From UBA5239 sp031548025 (GTDB lineage: Bacteria > Verrucomicrobiota > Lentisphaeria > Victivallales > Victivallaceae), in the NCBI GenBank assembly GCA_031548025.1, contig JAVBRM010000044.1:5063-69062 (forward strand): a stretch of 64,000 nt of DNA, given 5' to 3'. The number at the start of each line of letters is the position of its first letter. Position 1 is the stretch's first letter. Positions 1 to 8,811 of this stretch are shown here, in pieces. The translations under genes were made by a program, and so were the position numbers. The notes under the pieces are model-generated. The model made no database searches. It worked only from the letters and a program-made list of their open reading frames with translations, and was not told where the DNA came from.

Positions 1-639
1 GTCGAGCTGGTTCAGATCAAAAAGGAACAGCCGGTTGAATTGACCGTCGAGCGCGGCGACAAGGAAATCGCCGTGAAGATTACCCCCAAGCAGTTCTACC
101 ATTATACCATCGGGGTCGAGATGGCGATTTATGATTATCCCAACCCTATTCAGCAATTTGTCTACACCGTGGACCTGAGCTATAAATCATTGCGCGGCAT
201 TTTCTTCGGGCTGGCGAAAAAAATCGGTTTGACCGAATCCGGCAGCACCATCGGATTCCGCAACCTCAGCGGACCGCTGGGCATGGGCCGGGTCCTGTTT
301 GTCTCGGTGTATTACGGTTCGTTCATGTACGGTATTTACTTTGTGGTGATTATCTCGTTCGCCCTGGCGATTTTCAATCTGTTGCCGCTGCCGGTACTGG
401 ATGGGGGGCATACCACGATTGCAATTCTGGAGCTGGTCTTCCGGCGCAAGATTCCCGATCAAATCATCAAATACCTGAGCACGGTCTTTATCGTGCTCCT
501 GGTTTCATTGATGGTTTATGTCACGATCATGGATATTCAGCGTTTCATCCCGGCCAAGGCCACGCCGCCTGCCGCGAAAAAGGAGGTACCGAATGCACCT
601 GCGGAGCCAAACCCGGCAGATCCGGTTAAAGCACCTTAA
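1..639 (+). CDS. rseP: Site-2 zinc metalloprotease RseP, C-terminal part
   Basis: Intramembrane protease that in other bacteria cleaves anti-sigma factors and leftover signal peptides in the inner membrane. Only the C-terminal 212 codons are in the window; the frame is open from base 1, so the HExxH active site and first membrane segments lie upstream. What is visible is the end of a PDZ-like domain, a hydrophobic segment, then the family motif NLLPLPVLDGGH (third catalytic motif, with the Asp zinc ligand), and a last membrane helix. The tail is rich in Pro, Ala and Lys. The end overlaps the start of ispG by 47 bases, so the two are probably co-transcribed; an rseP-ispG neighbourhood is common in bacteria. 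The family assignment is firm. Confidence 0.9.
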   Translation, partial: VELVQIKKEQPVELTVERGDKEIAVKITPKQFYHYTIGVEMAIYDYPNPIQQFVYTVDLSYKSLRGIFFGLAKKIGLTESGSTIGFRNLSGPLGMGRVLFVSVYYGSFMYGIYFVVIISFALAIFNLLPLPVLDGGHTTIAILELVFRRKIPDQIIKYLSTVFIVLLVSLMVYVTIMDIQRFIPAKATPPAAKKEVPNAPAEPNPADPVKAP

Positions 640-1660
640 TATCGGAGGCGATGCGCCGGTCTCGATTCAGTCGATGACCAACACCCCGACGGAAGACGCC
701 GCCGCGACTCTTGCCCAAATCCGTGAACTCGCCAACATCGGCTGTGAAATCATCCGAGTGGCGGTTCCGACTACGGCGGCGGTAAATGCGCTGCCGGAAA
801 TCATTGCCGGGAGCCCGATCCCGGTGATCGCGGACATTCACTTTGACTACCGCCTGGCACTGGGAGCGATTGCCGCCGGAATCCACGCAGTCCGTCTCAA
901 CCCCGGCAATATCGGCGACGCTGACCGGGTCCGCCAGGTTGCGGAAAAAGCCGGTGAAGCCGGGATTCCGATCCGGGTGGGCGCCAACTCCGGCAGCATT
1001 TCCGAGAAATACCGTCATCTGGAACTGGCTGACGCCCTTGTGGCTTCGGTCCTCGACGAATGCCGTCAACTGGAAACTTACGGATTCAGGAACATCAAAG
1101 TTTCGCTGAAAGCCTCGAACGTCCCCGCCACCGTCGCCGCCTACCGGAAATTCGCCGAAGTCAGCGATTATCCTTTGCACGTGGGAATCACCGAAGCCGG
1201 GACGCCACAACGCGGCATTATCAAATCCTCGGTCGGTATCGGCGCGCTGCTGTTGGCCGGGCTCGGCAATACCATCCGGGTCAGCCTGACCGCCTCGCCG
1301 TTGGAAGAAATCACCCCTGCCCGGCTGATTCTAGAAGCCGCCGGATTGCGTCAGGCCCGGCCGGAAATCATCTCATGCCCAACCTGCGGCAGAACGGAAA
1401 TCGACTTGATCGCCCTCGCCGAAAAAGTAGAAGCCCTGCTGGCGGAAATCAAAAGCGAAGGAAAAAACATTGATCTGGACAAAATCGCGGTCATGGGCTG
1501 CGTGGTCAACGGCCCCGGCGAAGCCCGGGACGCCGATCTGGGGATCGCCGGAGGGCGCGGCCAGGTCGCCATATTCGTCAAGGGAAAAATTGTCGGAACC
1601 TTCAAAGAGGCGGAGGGCTTCGAGCTCTTGCGCCAGGAAATAGCCAAGCATACGAAATGA
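593..1660 (+). CDS. ispG: 4-hydroxy-3-methylbut-2-enyl diphosphate synthase (IspG/GcpE)
   Basis: Penultimate enzyme of the MEP isoprenoid pathway: a cytoplasmic [4Fe-4S] enzyme converting MEcPP to HMBPP. The 355-residue protein begins with a TIM-barrel-type region (SIQSMTNTPTED near the start) and ends with the iron-sulfur domain. The cluster cysteines are visible as SCPTCG (about C262 and C265) and GCVVNGPGE (C303). Length matches the short bacterial form (E. coli 372). A longer reading frame exists upstream, but the ATG used here has an AGGAGG ribosome site 5 bases before it and gives the usual N terminus. It starts inside the end of rseP. The stop codon is the first part of a tandem octamer repeat. 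Confidence 0.95.
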   Translation: MHLRSQTRQIRLKHLNIGGDAPVSIQSMTNTPTEDAAATLAQIRELANIGCEIIRVAVPTTAAVNALPEIIAGSPIPVIADIHFDYRLALGAIAAGIHAVRLNPGNIGDADRVRQVAEKAGEAGIPIRVGANSGSISEKYRHLELADALVASVLDECRQLETYGFRNIKVSLKASNVPATVAAYRKFAEVSDYPLHVGITEAGTPQRGIIKSSVGIGALLLAGLGNTIRVSLTASPLEEITPARLILEAAGLRQARPEIISCPTCGRTEIDLIALAEKVEALLAEIKSEGKNIDLDKIAVMGCVVNGPGEARDADLGIAGGRGQVAIFVKGKIVGTFKEAEGFELLRQEIAKHTK

Positions 1661-1694
1661 ATTGGTGAATTGGTGAATTGGTGAATTGGTGAAT
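1659..1694. repeat. Tandem octamer GAATTGGT, four copies plus a partial
   Basis: Four perfect copies of GAATTGGT followed by GAAT begin within the ispG stop codon. Related octamer runs occur at 30,555-30,576, again starting at a stop codon, and in reverse orientation near 6,873-6,905. The function is unknown. Confidence 0.9.
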
Positions 1695-1698
1695 GAAC

Positions 1699-1719
1699 GC
1701 GCTACGCGGTTTGTAGCGC
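1699..1719. terminator. Small hairpin between convergent genes
   Basis: GCGCTA and TAGCGC pair around a nine-base loop between ispG and the oppositely oriented DUF4838 gene. There is no clear T-run, so it is only a candidate transcript end. Confidence 0.3.
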
Positions 1720-1772
1720 ATTCGCTTACTTCCGGCTCCGCCGAATATTTACCATAATCACCCACAACCTCT

Positions 1773-4700
1773 CTAATTCTTCTTGAAGTTGGCGGTGAGA
1801 TTTTCGAGGAGTCGTACGGAATCCAGCGGATTTTTGCCGCCGAATACCCCGAAACCGCCGTACATGCTCATGCCGGCACTGCCGACGATCAGATAGCCCT
1901 TGCCGAGCGGCGCGGACAGCAGATAGCTCATTTCCACACCATTGACATCGGTTTTGACCAAAGCAGTGAATTTTTTCCCCATCGTTTTTGTTTCATAGCC
2001 ATAGGTCGGGAAATGTTGCCGCCAACGGTCGGAAAGGTCATTGGGGGTTTTTCCCCAAGCGCCGGGGTCGACATATTCATGCGGAAAGGTATCGGCTTTG
2101 ACATAAGCGCCTTTCAGGAAATAATCCTCGTCTTTCAGCCATTTGGCCGGATTCTGGTGCGAATGGCTCCAGTAAACCAGGGCGCCGTTTTCGATGGCCT
2201 TTTTCAGTTTCGCATGTTCTTCATCGAAGAAACGTCCGCGAGAGGTGATCAGTTCTTTTTTGGCTCCTCTGGCGCCGGTGATGAAAATGATGCTGTAATT
2301 ATTGTCGAGCAATTCGGTGAACTCAGCTTCGGTAGGCGGAATGTCGATTTTCCAGCCCTTGGCGGCAAGTTGGAACAACAAACCCTGTGCGTCCGAATGT
2401 TCGATGCCGCCGCCGAAGAACAACATGCGTTTCTGTTGTTTGAATTCCGCCGGAGTCACCACTTTGAACGTTCCGAGAGCGGTAAGGGAATGATATTGCG
2501 CCGACGGCCAGCCGGAAATCGGCAATACTTTTGACGAAGTGGCGGAACGGACGATGCCCAGTTTCCACTCTTTTTCAACGGGCGAGAGCGTTCCGGGGTA
2601 TTGGCCGAACGGGATGACCACTTCGGCGGTCCAGTCTTTGGCATTCTTTTCCGTTTTGACTTCCCAACGGTCACGCCAACTGGTATCGAATTCCATGCCG
2701 CCAAGGCCCTTGGCCGCGTATTTGACGCCGTTGACATTAAAGACCAGGTGATAATATTCGCCGGGAACGGTGGTCGGCGGTTCCAGGAAAATTTCCACGC
2801 AATCGTCGGAGTACACGGCGGGATCATTGGCCTGGGTGGCGATGGTTTTCAGGTCCGCCGGATTTTCATTGAATTTGAATTTCAGATAAAGATTTTTTCC
2901 GTTGGCAGCGATTCGGCAATCAATGCCCGCCGGACGTTTTTTGTCCTCTTCCTTAAGGGGTTTGAAAGCCGGCAGTTTCCAGGCTTTGCTCCAATCCGGA
3001 GTATCACCATCTTGAAGCTGGACTTCCAGACTTCCGGAGGAACGCAACTGAATACCCAGTTTATAACCTTCTTCCCATTCTTTGAACATGGCCTGTTCGA
3101 TTTCGACCTGCCGCAAGGCCTTGGAGTTTCCGGCGACGGCCTTGGCGGCGTCAGCCAAAAGTTTTTGAGCCTGATTTATGGTCTTTTCCGTCCAGATGTC
3201 GGCGGCCAGAGGCTTGAGGGGGTTGAACACATAACCGCAATGCGCCGGAGTATCGGTCCAAATCTGGTCCAGCAGGAGATAATAGTCATACATCGGTTTG
3301 GCGGCCGGGCCGAAAACACGCTTGCACCAATCGTCGATCAGCGCCAGGGGTTCTTCCTCCGTATTCCACAGCAAACGGGCGGTGATATAGTAATTCAGAC
3401 GGTTCGTGCACCAGTCGGAATTCTGATCCATCGGTTTGGCGGGGTCGTATTTTTGCCATTCGGTGGTTTCCGTATGATAAGAAGCGATGTTGTATTTTTT
3501 GAATTTGCGGAACTGGTCCCGCAGCATGCGGTAACGGACGGTAGGCGCTTTTTCGCCGATTCCGAAAGCATCGTATTCATATCCGTAAATGCCCATTTTG
3601 ACTTTATGATCAAGCCATTCCTGCAATCTTTCGCGGGGAAACATTCTATTGGCAGGGCACTTCGAATCGTTAAAAAGATGCTTGTAACAGCGGTCGTAGT
3701 TGCAATACAGAGTGGCTTCATCCACCGGAGCGATTTTGCCTTCTTTCGGATAATTGGCATAGGTGGAATAAGCCAGAGTACCATACGTATTCTGTTCTTT
3801 GCTGAGTTCCTTGGTATAATTGATGACTTTGGTCAGAAATTCATGGAAAGCGGACGACATATCCGGAAAATTCCGCTTCTTGCAGCGCTCGCACTGGCAA
3901 AGTTGCGCACTGTAGTCGGGAGCCGACATTTCAAAAAAAGTCGGCCCCATCTCATTGCTGAAAGCGGCAAATTGTCCGGCAATGATTTTGGCGGCTTCAT
4001 CGCTGGTCCAGCATGGCACCTGATGCACTCTTTTGTCGCCGGCCAGCAAAAACATATCCGGGTTTTCCGCGCAGAATTTGATCAGTTCGGGCCGCTTCAT
4101 CTCGATGCACAGGCTATGCCCGCTGTTCATGAGGCGGCCGCCGAGATCGACGCCCTCCTTTACCGTGTTCTTGAAGTAAGTCACATTTCCCAACGTGCTG
4201 ACCCGGTTGCGGATCAGCCACGGTTTGGCCAGTGATGAAAGCGACAAGCCGCCGGTGCCACAGAGCGCATAGGTCCTCCGGTAAAAATCCGGCGCCGAAT
4301 GAAAGCTCAGGCCGCTGAACTTCAGCTGTGGCTTTTCTGGAGGATAAATGCCGTCTTCCCCCGGCCAGAAATACCGGAACCCGATGTGATCCGTCAAAAA
4401 GGTGAACAGAGCGGAAACCGCCGCGGGGACATCGTATCCGGCGATATACAGGTTGCCACCCTTTTCCACGATGGAAATAGCGTCGACTTTATCCGCCGGA
4501 ATTTTGAATAACGCTTCATTGGCCTTGATTTGCGGGTTGCTTGCGGGAGTCCCGAAAATAATGTCGTTTTTTCCTGCCTGATAACCGGCTGCGGTAATAA
4601 CCTCGAATTTGCCTTCGCTGATTTTCTTCAGGTCGGCGGCCATGGCATTGGCGGCGGACTGTTCGCCTTTGGCGGCTTTTTCACCGATGACAATCCGGGT

Positions 4701-4784
4701 CGTCGGGGTAATCTCAAAGCCGAAAATACTCCCCGAAAATAGCAGCAATGCGATGCCCAAGGCACAAAAAATCCTCTTACTCAT
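1773..4784 (-). CDS. Secreted DUF4838 glycoside-hydrolase-like protein with CBM9-like and C-terminal ThuA-like domains
   Basis: A 1003-residue exported protein, probably acting on glycans in the periplasm or outside. It has a signal peptide (about residues 1-22, SGSIFGFE). Residues about 30-150 look like the alpha/beta domain that precedes hexosaminidase or glucuronidase barrels. The DUF4838 core follows to about 550, with a Cys cluster LCQCERCKK (C296, C298, C301) and NYDRCYKHL. Residues about 585-775 resemble family 9 carbohydrate-binding modules (DDCVEIFLEPP). The last 215 residues (MLFFGGGIEHSD onward) look like a ThuA/glutamine-amidotransferase-like fold. DUF4838 is common in Lentisphaerota and Bacteroidetes; its substrate is not established. 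It is last of three genes after a GntR/LacI-type regulator and a pseudopilin, 51 bases behind the latter. CGGAG lies 6 bases before the start. Confidence 0.8.
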   Translation of the reverse strand: MSKRIFCALGIALLLFSGSIFGFEITPTTRIVIGEKAAKGEQSAANAMAADLKKISEGKFEVITAAGYQAGKNDIIFGTPASNPQIKANEALFKIPADKVDAISIVEKGGNLYIAGYDVPAAVSALFTFLTDHIGFRYFWPGEDGIYPPEKPQLKFSGLSFHSAPDFYRRTYALCGTGGLSLSSLAKPWLIRNRVSTLGNVTYFKNTVKEGVDLGGRLMNSGHSLCIEMKRPELIKFCAENPDMFLLAGDKRVHQVPCWTSDEAAKIIAGQFAAFSNEMGPTFFEMSAPDYSAQLCQCERCKKRNFPDMSSAFHEFLTKVINYTKELSKEQNTYGTLAYSTYANYPKEGKIAPVDEATLYCNYDRCYKHLFNDSKCPANRMFPRERLQEWLDHKVKMGIYGYEYDAFGIGEKAPTVRYRMLRDQFRKFKKYNIASYHTETTEWQKYDPAKPMDQNSDWCTNRLNYYITARLLWNTEEEPLALIDDWCKRVFGPAAKPMYDYYLLLDQIWTDTPAHCGYVFNPLKPLAADIWTEKTINQAQKLLADAAKAVAGNSKALRQVEIEQAMFKEWEEGYKLGIQLRSSGSLEVQLQDGDTPDWSKAWKLPAFKPLKEEDKKRPAGIDCRIAANGKNLYLKFKFNENPADLKTIATQANDPAVYSDDCVEIFLEPPTTVPGEYYHLVFNVNGVKYAAKGLGGMEFDTSWRDRWEVKTEKNAKDWTAEVVIPFGQYPGTLSPVEKEWKLGIVRSATSSKVLPISGWPSAQYHSLTALGTFKVVTPAEFKQQKRMLFFGGGIEHSDAQGLLFQLAAKGWKIDIPPTEAEFTELLDNNYSIIFITGARGAKKELITSRGRFFDEEHAKLKKAIENGALVYWSHSHQNPAKWLKDEDYFLKGAYVKADTFPHEYVDPGAWGKTPNDLSDRWRQHFPTYGYETKTMGKKFTALVKTDVNGVEMSYLLSAPLGKGYLIVGSAGMSMYGGFGVFGGKNPLDSVRLLENLTANFKKN

Positions 4785-4835
4785 TTTTTCTCCGTTATAT
4801 TTGGATGGTGATTTATATTTTAATAATACGTTTTT

Positions 4836-5570
4836 TTACCAGTCGCATGCCAGGCCGGCGTTACATTTTTGACAGGGTTTATCGGTGATACCCCCTGAAT
4901 TGTTTCTGAATTGTAGTCCGGCCCACGGGTGCATATCGTTTGTGATACGGCTGCGGATGTTGGCGGAATTGCGGGTATCGACATGCAGATCGGCGTAAAG
5001 CAGCGGCACCGAGTGCTTATGGCGGAAGGAAATCACGCTTTCGCTGGTGCCCGTAGGATAGACCCGGCTGAAGCCGACTTTCTCATTGACCACACTGCTT
5101 TCAATCGCCGAGGCTTCGGTCAGAATCATAAGGCGACTGACTTGCTTGACCAACGAGGGCTTGGTCCGCCCGGTCCAGTAAAAATGACTATTCATACCAT
5201 AACTTGTAACTTTCGACGCCGGAAATTTAGAGTCGGCTGCCGTTCCGGCGCCCAGATATCCGGTCGCTTCCCGGCACCAGAAAATTTTTTCCGGGACATT
5301 ATTAACACTCCAGGTCTTCTCCGGAACCAGATAAGGATAAAGATATTTCGAGTAATGGTCTGGATTGCCGAACGGGTACCAATCGTCATAATCGGACTGG
5401 TACAGGCTGACCATCGCTCCGATCTGTTTGCAATTGTTTACGCAGTTGATACGGTTGGCGGAGGTCCTGGCGTTATTCAGCGCAGGAAGCAACATTGCCG
5501 CCAGGATCGCGATGATCGCGATCACAACCAGGAGTTCAATCAGTGTAAAATTTATTCTTTTTTTGTTCAT
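4836..5570 (-). CDS. Pseudopilin-like exported protein (prepilin-type N-terminus)
   Basis: A 244-residue protein with a type IV prepilin/pseudopilin leader: short basic head, then FTLIELLVVIAIIAILAA, with Glu at mature position 5, and a long hydrophobic helix. Such proteins are cut and N-methylated by a PilD-type peptidase and sit in the inner membrane as a pseudopilus or sensor. The residue before the mature Phe is Asn, not the usual Gly. The rest is a globular domain with YADLHVDTR near the end, a motif shared in loose form by the other pseudopilins here (DLHV, ADGH, LDGHV). The C terminus carries CQKCNAGLAC, possibly a metal or disulfide site. The start overlaps the upstream regulator stop as ATGA, implying translational coupling; GAGG precedes it. 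The individual role is unknown. Confidence 0.85.
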   Translation of the reverse strand: MNKKRINFTLIELLVVIAIIAILAAMLLPALNNARTSANRINCVNNCKQIGAMVSLYQSDYDDWYPFGNPDHYSKYLYPYLVPEKTWSVNNVPEKIFWCREATGYLGAGTAADSKFPASKVTSYGMNSHFYWTGRTKPSLVKQVSRLMILTEASAIESSVVNEKVGFSRVYPTGTSESVISFRHKHSVPLLYADLHVDTRNSANIRSRITNDMHPWAGLQFRNNSGGITDKPCQKCNAGLACDW

Positions 5571-6676
5571 ATTTGAGCCCTCATTATTTGTCTGGAAATG
5601 GATTTTATACTATTTCTTTTGATTAATTCGCAAGGGAAATAATAACGGTAAAACGTTTTCGGATCATGCCGGGGATTCATCACTTTTTCCAGCAGATTGA
5701 CGGCTTTGTAGCCGATCTGGTATTTGGGCTGCGCCAGCGTGGATAACGGCACGGCGGCGCTTGCGGATGCCGGGTCGTTGTCGAAACCGAGCAGCGACAA
5801 TTCATCCGGTATGCGGATGCGGTTTTTCAAAATTTTATAAAGATCTATGGCATAGCTGTCGCTCACCGCGAAGATCGCGGTCGGGTAATCCGTGGCCTTC
5901 TTACGGAACAGGTGCAATATCGCCGCCGGCCCGATCACAACCTGAGGAAGCAGCGATTTTTTCAACATGAAATTATTGTACGCGGCAATACGGGCAAAAG
6001 TGGACGAGTTATTCGCATAATCACAGGCAAATACGATTTTTCGGTGTCCCTGTTCATAGAGATGAGCCATTCCCAGATGCACCGCGCTTTCGTTATCGGA
6101 GGAAACCGAATTGCATTCCAGATCGGTCGGCCAGTTGTCCAATAGAACCATCGGGTAATTCTTATGAACCAGTTCGCGCAGCACCTGTTGCATTTCCGGC
6201 GGATGGGAGGATACGACAATCATTCCGGCTGATTGTGCAGCGGCTTCCCGCAGCATTTTGTCCTCGAGGACCCGCGAGACCCAGACGTGTGATTTGAGCA
6301 ACTCATATTTCTCGTGATCGAAGGCATCCTCGATACCGCGGGTAAAATCCGCCATGAATTCATCATCATGCCGGAAAGGAGAAAGAAATGTGATCAGCGG
6401 CCGCCTGCCGGGTTCGGTAACGCCATGCCGGAAATACGGAATCGGCTTCTGATAAGCTTTTTCGCGGCGGCCGACGAAGGTCCCCTTGCCGGATATCCGG
6501 TAAATCAAATCCAGATTTTCCAGATGCTCCAGAACCCGGCAAATCGTCATCCGGCTGACGTTCAATTCCCGAGAAAAATCCGGAATGGATGGCAGAGCGT
6601 CACCCTGGTACATGCCGCTATTGATCATGTCCAGGATCTTTCTCTTGACCATCAACTGTTTTTTCGGGAGTTCCAT
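5567..6676 (-). CDS. GntR-type HTH regulator with LacI-type ligand-binding domain
   Basis: A 369-residue transcription factor. Residues about 5-70 form a winged helix of the GntR type (LPSIPDFSRELNVSRMTICR, then GKGTFVG). From about 95 the protein matches the periplasmic-binding-protein fold of LacI/GalR regulators (ITFLSPF, GMIVVSS, GHRKIVFACD, LSLLGFDNDP). This architecture is typical of sugar-responsive repressors. It is the first gene of the operon with the pseudopilin and DUF4838 genes, which it presumably controls together with its own synthesis. A TTGCTT-17-TATAAT promoter lies upstream. The ligand is unknown. Confidence 0.88.
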   Translation of the reverse strand: MELPKKQLMVKRKILDMINSGMYQGDALPSIPDFSRELNVSRMTICRVLEHLENLDLIYRISGKGTFVGRREKAYQKPIPYFRHGVTEPGRRPLITFLSPFRHDDEFMADFTRGIEDAFDHEKYELLKSHVWVSRVLEDKMLREAAAQSAGMIVVSSHPPEMQQVLRELVHKNYPMVLLDNWPTDLECNSVSSDNESAVHLGMAHLYEQGHRKIVFACDYANNSSTFARIAAYNNFMLKKSLLPQVVIGPAAILHLFRKKATDYPTAIFAVSDSYAIDLYKILKNRIRIPDELSLLGFDNDPASASAAVPLSTLAQPKYQIGYKAVNLLEKVMNPRHDPKTFYRYYFPCELIKRNSIKSISRQIMRAQI

Positions 6677-6985
6677 TTTTATTGTTACTCTTTACGCTCA
6701 AAATTAGTTCGATTTTATATTGCTTTACTTTTATTATATCGGATACCGCAGGCAAAAGCAATATTCGCCATTGGATAATAAGAGAAATTCGTAAAAAAAC
6801 TCCGAAAGCTTTCTAAATCCTTTCTATTTTATGCAGAAAAGGATTTTCATTTTCAAAAATATACTTCGTCGAGAATTTTCCAATTCTCCAATTCACCGAT
6901 TTCCTTATTCAACAACACATTTTCGAGCTTGTGGTTGACCTTTTTTTTATTGATAGCGCAATCGATAAAACAAAAGGAGAACGCA
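6677..6985. other. 309-base AT-rich gap between divergent units
   Basis: It holds the minus-strand promoter above, a stretch of A/T-rich sequence, the reverse-oriented octamer-like repeats (CCAATTCT, CCAATTCA) near 6,880-6,900, and an AAAGGAGAA ribosome site for the next gene. A TTGACC near 6,948 is the best -35 for the plus-strand cassette, but no good -10 follows. I see no RNA gene here. Confidence 0.6.
6733..6761 (-). promoter_or_regulatory. Sigma-70-type promoter of the GntR/LacI regulator operon
   Basis: TTGCTT and a perfect TATAAT are separated by 17 bases, about 57 bases before the regulator start. The stretch downstream contains two GTAAAG copies and AAAAT/ATTTT arms that could form an operator, but no clean palindrome. 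Confidence 0.65.
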
Positions 6986-7552
6986 ATGGAACTGATGACC
7001 GTCATCAGAAAAGCCGCGGGCGGAGAGCCCCTGACCGATGAAGAAAAAAGCTTCCTCGGCTCTTATCAGGTGCCGACACGTCCGGAATCGGAACGCAACC
7101 GGGAATTGACTGCCACCATCGAGCAGTTGACCGCAAAAATCGAGACTCTGGAAAACCAGAATCTGGCCGAACCGGATCGCCGTCAAAAAGAACTCACCCA
7201 ACTCAAGAAAAATATCGAGCTCCTGACCCGCGAGCGGGACGGTCATCGCGACGAGCTCAACAAAATCAAATTCCGCAGCCAGGTCGCCGAGATCGCCGGT
7301 CATTATAACTTCAATGATCCGGAATATCTGGAATTTCTGGTAGGAAAAAGCCAGGTCGCCATCGACGATCAGGAACAGATCAAGGAATTCATGGGACGGG
7401 TCCGCGAAGAACTGCCCCGCCATTTCAAAATCGAACTGCGTCCCGGCAGCGGCAGCAATCCCGCTCCCGGTTCCGCCGCCGATTTCACCAACGCCCAACA
7501 ATCCGGTGACGTGATGCAGATGCTCTGCCACGCCCCCGAAATCAAAAACTAG
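6986..7552 (+). CDS. Coiled-coil protein, putative phage prohead scaffold
   Basis: A 188-residue acidic protein. Residues about 30-100 form a long coiled coil (repeated LTATIEQLTAKIETLENQN type heptads), followed by a short globular part and a Gly/Ser/Pro/Ala-rich tail (PGSGSNPAPGS). I do not recognise a named family by sequence. The position directly before a phage-type major capsid gene, the size and the coiled coil are those of a capsid scaffolding protein, so that role is inferred from context. A longer frame begins 57 bases upstream, but this ATG has AAAGGAGA seven bases before it. No protease domain is visible, and no portal or terminase gene precedes it. Confidence 0.6.
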   Translation: MELMTVIRKAAGGEPLTDEEKSFLGSYQVPTRPESERNRELTATIEQLTAKIETLENQNLAEPDRRQKELTQLKKNIELLTRERDGHRDELNKIKFRSQVAEIAGHYNFNDPEYLEFLVGKSQVAIDDQEQIKEFMGRVREELPRHFKIELRPGSGSNPAPGSAADFTNAQQSGDVMQMLCHAPEIKN

Positions 7553-7590
7553 TTCCCCAAAAAAACAAAACCCAAAAAAAGGAAAATGGT

Positions 7591-8742
7591 ATGACTCTCT
7601 ACACCTACAGTTTCCAGGAAAAACGCCGTGATCTCTCCGACATCCTCTCCACTGTGATCAAGAATGAACCCCGGTTCATCTCCTGTTTCAAGCGGGTGGC
7701 CGACGCCGCTCAGCAGAAACACGAATGGCTCGAGGACCAGATCGCCGGACGTTCCGTCACCGTACAGGATATCGACGACAATGTGGCGACTTTCTCCGCT
7801 ACCGATGCGGCCAAAGTCAAGGTCGGCACGTTGCTGGTCATCAAGGACGACTCCGCGTTGTTCCGCGTGGCCGCCGTCTCCGGAAGCGTCGCGTTCGAAC
7901 TCGAACTGGTGGCCGCCAACGGCTCCGCCAAGACCCTCCCGGCCGCCGGCAATATCCTGAATATCGTCAGCACTCCGATTGCCGAAGGCAGTGTTACCGG
8001 CGATGGCGACGAAACCGCCCATCTCTCCGGCACGGCCTACAACTGCACCCAGATTTTCCGCAAGGATATCATCATCACCGGTTCCGCGCTCGCTATCAGC
8101 GTCAGCGGCAATGTCGACAATCAGCTCAACCGCCAGACCACTTTCGCCCTCGGCGAGCTCTCCCGCGACCTGAACCGCGTGGCTCTGTTCGGCCGCCGCC
8201 AGGAAAACGGCTCCACCGCCCGCGGTGAAATCGGCGGGTTGTATTTCTTCGCCGCCGCCAACGGTCTGAGCATTAATGCCAACAACAATATCCTGGATAG
8301 TTTCATCGTCAATGACGGCGCCCAGGCAGTACTCGGTGAAGGCGGCGTGCCGACTCAGATTCTCTGTTCGCCCGGACAGGCCCGTGTCCTTTCCAACGAA
8401 TACAAGGACCGCCTCCAGATCGTCCGCTCCGACGACGCCCGCGGCGCCTATGTCGCAGTAATCGTCAACGATATCAACGGATCAACCATGACGATCATGG
8501 CCGACCCGGACATGCCGGATACCGAAGCTTGGGTCAATGACATCAATGGATTCGGTCTCTCCAATCTGCGCGGCCGCGCCATCAGCGACCAGGACGCCAC
8601 CCCGAAAGGTTTCGACGGCGTCAAGCGCATGGCCCTCGGCGAGCTGACTCTGGAATTCAAGAACGCCAAACAGCGTCTCTGCCGGATTTACGGGCTGAAG
8701 TCCAGCGCTCAGGCTCTGGCCGCCATCCGATCCGCCGAATAA
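7591..8742 (+). CDS. Phage major capsid protein, DUF5309/SU10 type
   Basis: A 383-residue protein resembling the DUF5309 family of HK97-fold major capsid proteins. Features seen: N-terminal segment with RRDLSDILSTVIKNEPRF then KHEWLEDQIAG, which matches the start of this family (a short helix, the P..T/F segment, then HEWL). A beta-rich insertion follows (ATFSATDAAKVKVG), then NRQTTFALGELSRDLNR and a C-terminal part with GGLYFF, ILCSPGQARVL, and RRIYGLK-like end. Capsid proteins of this type self-assemble with a scaffold. It lies 38 bases behind the putative scaffold with AGGAAAATGGT before its start. Being in a bacterial chromosome without other phage genes, it is either a prophage remnant or a retained shell protein. 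Confidence 0.72.
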   Translation: MTLYTYSFQEKRRDLSDILSTVIKNEPRFISCFKRVADAAQQKHEWLEDQIAGRSVTVQDIDDNVATFSATDAAKVKVGTLLVIKDDSALFRVAAVSGSVAFELELVAANGSAKTLPAAGNILNIVSTPIAEGSVTGDGDETAHLSGTAYNCTQIFRKDIIITGSALAISVSGNVDNQLNRQTTFALGELSRDLNRVALFGRRQENGSTARGEIGGLYFFAAANGLSINANNNILDSFIVNDGAQAVLGEGGVPTQILCSPGQARVLSNEYKDRLQIVRSDDARGAYVAVIVNDINGSTMTIMADPDMPDTEAWVNDINGFGLSNLRGRAISDQDATPKGFDGVKRMALGELTLEFKNAKQRLCRIYGLKSSAQALAAIRSAE

Positions 8743-8811
8743 TTGCCCTCTCTCCCTCCCTATGCTCCTCCCGCTACGGCGGGGGGAGCTCTTATTCAAA
8801 CGAGGTTAAAT

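Noticed and set aside
2601..4235. 544-codon plus-strand open frame
   Set aside because: It is antisense to the DUF4838 gene, has low-complexity Phe/Gly/Arg-rich translation and no ribosome site; the minus-strand protein has clear domains.
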